From positions 104,585 through 168,584 of the forward strand of contig JAKLEZ010000014.1 of assembly GCA_022711465.1 (NCBI GenBank): a stretch of 64,000 nt of DNA, read 5' to 3'. A program made the translations under genes and the position numbers. Positions 59,012 to 64,000 of the stretch are shown here, piece by piece. The notes beneath the pieces were generated by a model, which saw only the letters and a list, made by a program, of their open reading frames with translations, was not told the DNA's origin and made no database searches. Source of the stretch: Planctomycetota bacterium (GTDB lineage: Bacteria; Planctomycetota; Phycisphaerae; UBA1845; PWPN01). The number at the start of each line of letters is the position of its first letter. Position 1 is the stretch's first letter.

Positions 59012-60313
59012 ATGGACCGGCGAGCCATTTCCCGGCGACGTTTGGTGAAGGGTGCCGCGGCCGGCGCGGCGAGCCTGTCTATGATCAGGAGCCTGAGCCC
59101 GGCCCTGGGCACCCTGGGGGCCAACGAGCGTATTGTCACCGGCCACATCGGAGTCGGCGGGCAGGGAACCGCCCACCTGCACGGGCTGGCGCGAATGAAG
59201 GACATTCGCGTGGGGGCGGTCTGCGACGTCGATCCGGGCCGCCTGGACAACGCCGTCAAGGTGGCCGGGTCCTCGCCTCAGGCGTTCAAGGACTTCCGCA
59301 AGCTGCTGGAGATGAAGGAGATCGACGCGGTCTTCGTCGTCACCCCCGGCCACTGGCACGTCATTCCGGCGATCCAGGCGTGCGCTGCGGGCAAAGATGT
59401 CTTCGTCGAGAAGCCCATTGGTCGCACCGTGGCCGAAGGGCGGGCGCTGGCCAGGGCGGCCAAGAAGTACAACCGCGTCACCCAGAACGGCACCCAGCAG
59501 CGGTCCACGCCCCTGTGGATCAACGCTGTCCAGCGGATCAAGGATGGCGAACTCGGCAAAGTCAATATGATCCACGTCTGGAACGCGTGGAATCCGCGGG
59601 AGATGTTCGGCGATCTCGGCCATCCGCCGGACAGCGATCCGCCGCCGGGCGTGGATTACGACATGTGGCTCGGCCCGGCGCCCAAGCGGCCGTTCAATCC
59701 CCTGCGCTGGCATGGATCTCATTATTTCTTCTGGGATTACGGGGGGGGTATGATGAGCGAATGGGGCATTCACCTGTTCGACGTCGTGACCTGGGCCATG
59801 GGACCCGAGATCAGGAGCGTGGCTGCCGTCGGAGGAAAGCACGTCTTCAAAGACGCCCGCGAGACTCCGGATACGGCCAGCGCGGTCTTTGAATGCCCCG
59901 GCTACACGATGGTTTACTCGATGCGTCACGGGAATGGCTGGCAGCCCCACGGCCAGATGGACCACGGCATCGAGTTCTTCGGCACCGAGGCCACGCTCCA
60001 GGTCAACCGGAACGGCTTCCAGATGTTCCACGACGGCGACCGGGCAACCCGCAAACCGTACTACAGCGAGAAGGGCGATACCGTTCTTGTCGAGCACGAG
60101 CGGAACTTCTTCGACTGCATGAGAACGCGCCGCCGCACCAACGCTGACGCCGAGACCGGCCATCTCGGTGCGGTCCTCGGCCACCTGGCCAACATCTCCT
60201 ATCGGGTCGGACGACGGCTTCGCTGGGACGCCAAGACGGAGACCATTCTCGACGATCCGGAAGCGAACAAGCTCCTGGAGTTTCATCCTCGAGACCCATG
60301 GCGACTCGAGTAA
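59012..60313 (+). CDS. Tat-exported Gfo/Idh/MocA-family oxidoreductase
   Basis: The 433-residue protein begins with a Tat-like signal (MDRRAISRRRLVKGAAAGAA). The Rossmann strand IVTGHIGVGGQGTAHLHGLA follows, then the family block VFVEKPIGRTVAEGRALARA with catalytic Glu-Lys-Pro, and later SHYFFWDYGGGMMSEWGIHLFDV with the WGxHxxD pair. Gfo/Idh/MocA enzymes oxidise or rearrange sugars and cyclitols with NAD(P). Exported Tat versions are abundant in planctomycetes. AAAGGAG precedes ATG 59012. A decayed relative lies at 53.6-53.8 kb on the other strand. It faces the small exported gene at 60483 in a convergent arrangement. Confidence 0.92.
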   Translation: MDRRAISRRRLVKGAAAGAASLSMIRSLSPALGTLGANERIVTGHIGVGGQGTAHLHGLARMKDIRVGAVCDVDPGRLDNAVKVAGSSPQAFKDFRKLLEMKEIDAVFVVTPGHWHVIPAIQACAAGKDVFVEKPIGRTVAEGRALARAAKKYNRVTQNGTQQRSTPLWINAVQRIKDGELGKVNMIHVWNAWNPREMFGDLGHPPDSDPPPGVDYDMWLGPAPKRPFNPLRWHGSHYFFWDYGGGMMSEWGIHLFDVVTWAMGPEIRSVAAVGGKHVFKDARETPDTASAVFECPGYTMVYSMRHGNGWQPHGQMDHGIEFFGTEATLQVNRNGFQMFHDGDRATRKPYYSEKGDTVLVEHERNFFDCMRTRRRTNADAETGHLGAVLGHLANISYRVGRRLRWDAKTETILDDPEANKLLEFHPRDPWRLE

Positions 60314-60482
60314 CCTCGACTCCGACAGGAACGATTGGCGGGCTGAGCGGCGGACCTCTGTCCCGGCCGGCGTCACGGCCGCCGGGCGCGATTCCGCGGC
60401 GGCGTCCGCTTGCGCGTCGGGTTTCGATCGAAGCCGGAATTCGGTTCCACCCTGAGGCAGACGCGTTGGAAGGCGACCTCGG

Positions 60483-60806
60483 TCAGGAGGTCAGACGAGA
60501 GGCCTGGATCGCCAGTTTCAGCATGTCCATCAGATCGGTGAGCTGGGCGAACAGCTCTTCGAAAGTCGCGATCAAGACCTGGTGTCGAATGACGTATGTC
60601 TCAGGCTTCTCCGTCGCCGGGGTGATGCCGCCGCCCTGCTTGAGGGCGGTGGTCTGCCAGGCGGCGTGATTCACCTGGGCCTTGCCAACCCGCGCGGAGG
60701 GGCCGGTGCCCGACGTGGTGTCATCGCCGTAGCTGCACAGGGAGGTCGCTGACAGCAGAACCGCCATTGCGACAACCGCCGTGATCTTCCGCGTCTTCGT
60801 GGTCAT
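60483..60806 (-). CDS. Small exported protein (107 aa)
   Basis: The product has a signal peptide (KITAVVAMAVLLSATSLCSYG) followed by a polar segment (DDTTSGTGPSARVGKAQVNH) and an amphipathic C-terminal helix (ATFEELFAQLTDLMDMLKLA). GGAG lies nine bases before ATG 60806. No family recognised. It is convergent with the oxidoreductase and precedes the end of gyrA by 159 bases with opposite gene order on the same strand. GC-rich imperfect hairpin (CCCGGC / GCCGGG at 60362-60386) between the convergent genes may end transcription. Confidence 0.7.
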   Translation of the reverse strand: MTTKTRKITAVVAMAVLLSATSLCSYGDDTTSGTGPSARVGKAQVNHAAWQTTALKQGGGITPATEKPETYVIRHQVLIATFEELFAQLTDLMDMLKLAIQASRLTS

Positions 60807-60965
60807 GGGACGTATCTCCGCTTGAGACCCACCTCGAGCCCGATGTGGGGTGTCACCAAGTCGTCACCTGTTTGTACGGCCAGCCCGCATCCCGGGATGC
60901 GGACCGCTGATCTTTCCTTCGGCACGGAACGGGGTGTAACTCAAGACCAAACTTGAGGTTACCGG

Positions 60966-63698
60966 TCAAGCCGGCGGGGATTCCTGCTCTCCGGCCTCAT
61001 CCCCGGCAGCCTCCTCGCCGCCGTCCACGTCATCGTCAACCGTCTCGGTCTCGGTGGTCCTCTCCTCCGACCGGGCTTCGTCCTCCGCGCCCAGATCCTC
61101 CTCGCCGTCTTCCTCCTCGGCCGCCGTTCCCGGTCGCGGAGCGCCCGAACCGCTGGCCTCCTTGGCACTCTCGGCGTCGTCCGGCACGATCTTGGCCACG
61201 GCGACAACCTCGTCGCCTTCACTGATCCGGATGAGCCGGACCCCCTGCGTGGCCCGCCCGATATCGCGCAGTTCGGACAGATCGGTTCGCAGGGCGATCC
61301 CCTGGGCGGTCACGACCATGAGCTCGTCGGTATCGACCACGCTCATCATGGCGACGACGTTGCCGTTTCGTTCGGTGGTCTTGATATTGATGACCCCCTG
61401 GCCGCCGCGTTTGGTCTTGCGATACTCGGTGACCGGGGTTCGTTTGCCGAAGCCGAACTGGCAGATGGTGAGCAGCGAGGCGGCCTCGTTGGTGACGACC
61501 AGATCGACGACTCGGTCATCACGGCGGAGCTTCATGCCGCGCACGCCGTGGGCCGTACGACCCATGGCCCGCACATCCTGCTCGGTGAATCGCACCGCCT
61601 GCCCGCCCCTGGAGCCGAGCACGATTTCGTCCGCGCCGCTGGTTTCGGCCACACCAATGAGCTCGTCGTCGGGATCCAGACCCATGGCGATGATGCCGTC
61701 GGCCCGCGGATGGCTGAACGCGCTGAGCGGCGTCTTCTTGACCACGCCTTTCGCGGTGGCGAAGAAGACGAACCGTTCCTCGAAGCTGCGGATGGCCAGA
61801 ACGGCCTTGTGGGTCTCGTTGGCCTGCATGCGGAGCAGGTTGGCGATGGCCCGCCCGCGACTGGCTCGCTGGCCGGGGGGGATGTCGTAGACTTTCAGCC
61901 AGTAGACCCGCCCGCGGTTCGTGAAGACCAGCAGGTAGTCGTGGGTACTGGCAGAGAACAGGTGCTCGAGGAAATCGCCTTCCTTGGTATCGCTGCCTTT
62001 GACACCCTTGCCGCCGCGTCCCTGCTTGCGATAGGCGTCGACTTCGACCCGCTTGATGTACCCGTCGCGCGAGATGGTGACAATGACCGGCTCGTCGGGG
62101 ATCAGCTCCTCCATCTGGAACTCGGTGACCTCGCCGGTGATTTCGCAGCGGCGCTTGTCGCCGAACTTGTCGCGCATCTCGTAGATGTCCTCGCGGATGA
62201 TGTCCAGCACCAGGGTCTCGTCGCGCAGGATGGCCTCGTAGCCCTCGATCTCCTCCGAGAGCCGCACATACTCCTCGGCCAGCTTCTCCATCTCCAGGCC
62301 GGTGAGGCGCTGGAGCTGCATGGAGAGAATCGCGTCAGCCTGCGTGCCGGTCAGTCGCTGGTCGGATGTTGTTGCCAGCCGGACGAAGCGCTCGGGCAGC
62401 ATCTTCTTGAACGCCGCCTGCTCCGGCAGGCGCAACCCACGGGCCATGAGCCGCTCCTTGGCGGCAGGCGGGTCCGGCGAAGTCTTGATCAGCTCGATGA
62501 TCTCGTCGATGTCGCCCACGGCCAGCAGCAGGCCCTCGACGATGTGGGCTCGCTGGCGGGCCTTGCGCAGCAGGAACTGCGTCCGGCGGCGGATTACCTC
62601 TTTGCGGTGGTCGATGTAGAGGTCGATCAGCTGGCGAATGTTCAACGTCCGCGGCTGGCGGCCCACGATCGCGATGTTCATGATCGTGTAGTTGGTCTGC
62701 AGCGGGGTGAACTGGTAGAGCTGGTTGAGGACCACGTCGGCGTTTCCGTCCCGCTTCAGCTCGACCACCAGCCGGGTCGCATGCTTCCGGTCGGACTCGT
62801 CGCGGACGTCGGACACGTCGGAGAGCTGCCCGCTCTTGATGCAGGCCACAATCTTGTCGCGGATCGTCGAACGCAGCACCTGGTAGGGAATCTCGTCAAT
62901 GACGATCAGGTTCTTGTTGCGCAGTTCCTCGGTGTGGGTCTTGCCCCGGAGGACAATCGAGCCGCGGCCGGTCCTGTAGGCGTCGGCAATCCCGCGCCGG
63001 CCACAGATGCACCCGCCGGTCGGGAAATCCGGTCCGGGCAGGACGGCCATGAGTTCATCGATGGTCACCTTGGGGTTGTCGATCACCTTGACGATCGCCT
63101 CGGCCATTTCGCGGATGTTGTGCGGAGGCATATTGGTGGCCATGCCGACTGCGATGCCGGTGGTGCCGTTGACCAGCAGGTTGGGGAACTTGGCGGGCAG
63201 GACCACGGGCTCCTCGAGCCGTTCGTCGTAGTTCGGCTCGAAGTCCACCGTCTCCATCTTGATGTCGGTGAGCATCTCGGCGGCGGCCGCGGTCATACGG
63301 GCCTCGGTATAGCGCATGGCCGCCGGCGGGTCACCGTCCATCGAGCCGAAGTTGCCCTGCCCGTCGACCAGGGTGTAACGCATGTTCCATTCCTGGCCCA
63401 GGCGGACCAGGGTGGGGTAGATCACGCTTTCGCCGTGGGGGTGATAGTTGCCACTCGTGTCGCCGGCGATCTTGGCACACTTGAGATGCTTGGATCGCGG
63501 CCCCAGATTCAGGTCGTTCATGGCCACCAGGATTCGCCGTTGGGAGGGCTTGAGTCCGTCGCGAGCGTCGGGCAGGGCACGCGAGATGATCACACTCATC
63601 GCGTAGGTGAGGTACGAGTCCTGGAGTTCCTCCACGATCGGCAGATCAGTGATGTGGAAATCACTGGGCGGACCGGCTTGCTCGGAATCCTGGGCCAT
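60966..63698 (-). CDS. gyrA: DNA gyrase subunit A
   Basis: The 910-residue protein has the breakage-reunion domain, with catalytic Y130 in AAMRYTEARM, and the QRDR-like loop GNYHPHGESVIYPTLVRL. The C-terminal pinwheel domain carries a GyrA box, KQGRGGKGVKG, and a later KRGGQGV repeat, so it is gyrase rather than topoisomerase IV. The C-terminus adds about 70 acidic residues (EEEDGEEDLGAEDEARSEER and DDDVDGGEEAAGDE), longer than usual. A small hairpin (CTCAAG / CTTGAG at 60940-60957) follows the stop. The start ATG 63698 gives MAQDSEQAGP; no gyrB lies in the window. Its promoter must lie in or beyond the hairpin region upstream. Confidence 0.96.
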   Translation of the reverse strand: MAQDSEQAGPPSDFHITDLPIVEELQDSYLTYAMSVIISRALPDARDGLKPSQRRILVAMNDLNLGPRSKHLKCAKIAGDTSGNYHPHGESVIYPTLVRLGQEWNMRYTLVDGQGNFGSMDGDPPAAMRYTEARMTAAAAEMLTDIKMETVDFEPNYDERLEEPVVLPAKFPNLLVNGTTGIAVGMATNMPPHNIREMAEAIVKVIDNPKVTIDELMAVLPGPDFPTGGCICGRRGIADAYRTGRGSIVLRGKTHTEELRNKNLIVIDEIPYQVLRSTIRDKIVACIKSGQLSDVSDVRDESDRKHATRLVVELKRDGNADVVLNQLYQFTPLQTNYTIMNIAIVGRQPRTLNIRQLIDLYIDHRKEVIRRRTQFLLRKARQRAHIVEGLLLAVGDIDEIIELIKTSPDPPAAKERLMARGLRLPEQAAFKKMLPERFVRLATTSDQRLTGTQADAILSMQLQRLTGLEMEKLAEEYVRLSEEIEGYEAILRDETLVLDIIREDIYEMRDKFGDKRRCEITGEVTEFQMEELIPDEPVIVTISRDGYIKRVEVDAYRKQGRGGKGVKGSDTKEGDFLEHLFSASTHDYLLVFTNRGRVYWLKVYDIPPGQRASRGRAIANLLRMQANETHKAVLAIRSFEERFVFFATAKGVVKKTPLSAFSHPRADGIIAMGLDPDDELIGVAETSGADEIVLGSRGGQAVRFTEQDVRAMGRTAHGVRGMKLRRDDRVVDLVVTNEAASLLTICQFGFGKRTPVTEYRKTKRGGQGVINIKTTERNGNVVAMMSVVDTDELMVVTAQGIALRTDLSELRDIGRATQGVRLIRISEGDEVVAVAKIVPDDAESAKEASGSGAPRPGTAAEEEDGEEDLGAEDEARSEERTTETETVDDDVDGGEEAAGDEAGEQESPPA

Positions 63699-64000
63699 CG
63701 GGGCTCCTCGTCAACAGGGCGGGCTCAGCCCACCGGCCGAAGCCCCCTCCTGGGCATACAGAGGGTGAAATGATACCCGTTTTCAAGCTCACCCACCAGC
63801 GCCGAGCCGACCTTATCAGACCCGACGACGAGCCGCCAAGGGGGCTCGTTCGGCAGGATCGACTCGCGCCCCCGGGTAATCGACCACGGCCAAAGGCCGT
63901 GGCTTTAGGAAGGCCCGCCCAAGCGGGCCGAGCGCGTCGTGAAGCCCCCGCTGGGGGCAATCACATGGGGAAGGCCCCGTTGGGGCCGCGCTCATGACCT
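63699..64000. repeat. Array of five consecutive perfect hairpins, reaching the window edge
   Basis: Five perfect inverted repeats follow one another: CGAGCC/GGCTCG (63829-63848), CCACGGCC-AAA-GGCCGTGG (63884-63902), GGCCCGC-CCAA-GCGGGCC (63912-63929), GCCCCC-GCT-GGGGGC (63944-63958) and GGCCCC-GTT-GGGGCC (63973-63987). Loops are 3-8 bases. Spacing between the last four is about 10-15 bases. The first 130 bases (63699-63828) hold the gyrA upstream region with no convincing promoter. No ORF fits the stretch. Confidence 0.75.

Noticed and set aside
61548..63773. 741-codon plus-strand frame opposite gyrA
   Set aside because: Antisense of a certain gyrA; its length comes from GC-rich codon symmetry.
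63829..64000. CRISPR array
   Set aside because: Stem sequences differ from each other and there is no constant repeat or spacer length.
1..64000. tRNA, rRNA or insertion sequence
   Set aside because: No cloverleaf with a T-loop GTTCGAATCC-like arm, no rRNA stretch and no transposase motif was seen on reading both strands; a covariance scan was not possible.

Overview
The window is GC-rich, densely coded DNA that most likely comes from a Planctomycetota bacterium, probably near Phycisphaerae (inference). The signs are exported dockerin, lamin-tail, VIT/vWA and PEP-CTERM proteins, a Tat-signal Gfo/Idh/MocA oxidoreductase, futalosine-pathway menaquinone genes (mqnA, mqnC), giant PQQ-propeller proteins, many family-level-unknown exported proteins, and promoters with a TTGC-like -35 and a TATAAT-like -10. 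I recognised no rRNA, tRNA, CRISPR array, insertion sequence or prophage.

Layout. 0-7.4 kb: a truncated exported coiled-coil protein, an M16 peptidase, a DUF362 protein, an OmpR-type response regulator/histidine kinase pair and a small RuvC-fold protein. 7.4-12 kb: two GH13 enzymes (an exported amylase-like enzyme with an unusual N-terminus and a type I pullulanase), an alpha-glucan module. 12.2-16.3 kb (minus): an ECF sigma factor, a one-pass membrane protein with an outside dockerin, a cohesin-like exported protein and a VIT/vWA lipoprotein. This is the most unusual locus here and looks like a sigma-linked surface-assembly or sensing cassette. 16.5-25.7 kb: a nicotinate phosphoribosyltransferase, a large exported lamin-tail/dockerin protein and a 1522-residue PQQ/TPR protein, the last two converging on a strong hairpin.

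25.9-32.1 kb: AmrS-type radical SAM enzyme, two further radical SAM proteins with B12-binding-like N-termini, and a DUF4434-like exported protein. 32.2-35.5 kb (minus): TPR protein plus DUF971 protein, and lipA plus a flavoprotein. 35.5-36.4 kb: a small doubtful ORF followed by a run of RNA hairpins. 36.4-48 kb (minus): exported glycan-associated proteins, a TIGR01777 epimerase, a PEP-CTERM protein, and a tight four-gene run nitrilase / membrane protein / PurM-like / clan GH-A hydrolase.

48-53.6 kb: a type II J-domain protein with two membrane proteins, then an exported beta-rich adhesin-like protein. 53.6-55.8 kb (minus): a Gfo/Idh/MocA remnant and mqnA-mqnC. 55.9-60.3 kb: a GAF/PP2C phosphatase, a sigma-70 family factor and a Tat-signal oxidoreductase. 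60.5-63.7 kb (minus): a small exported protein and gyrA with a long acidic tail. The last 170 bases hold five consecutive perfect hairpins that run up to the window edge.

Starts were moved inward from the longest open frame wherever a Shine-Dalgarno sequence, a signal peptide or a promoter made that better. Family names come from motif recognition without database search.
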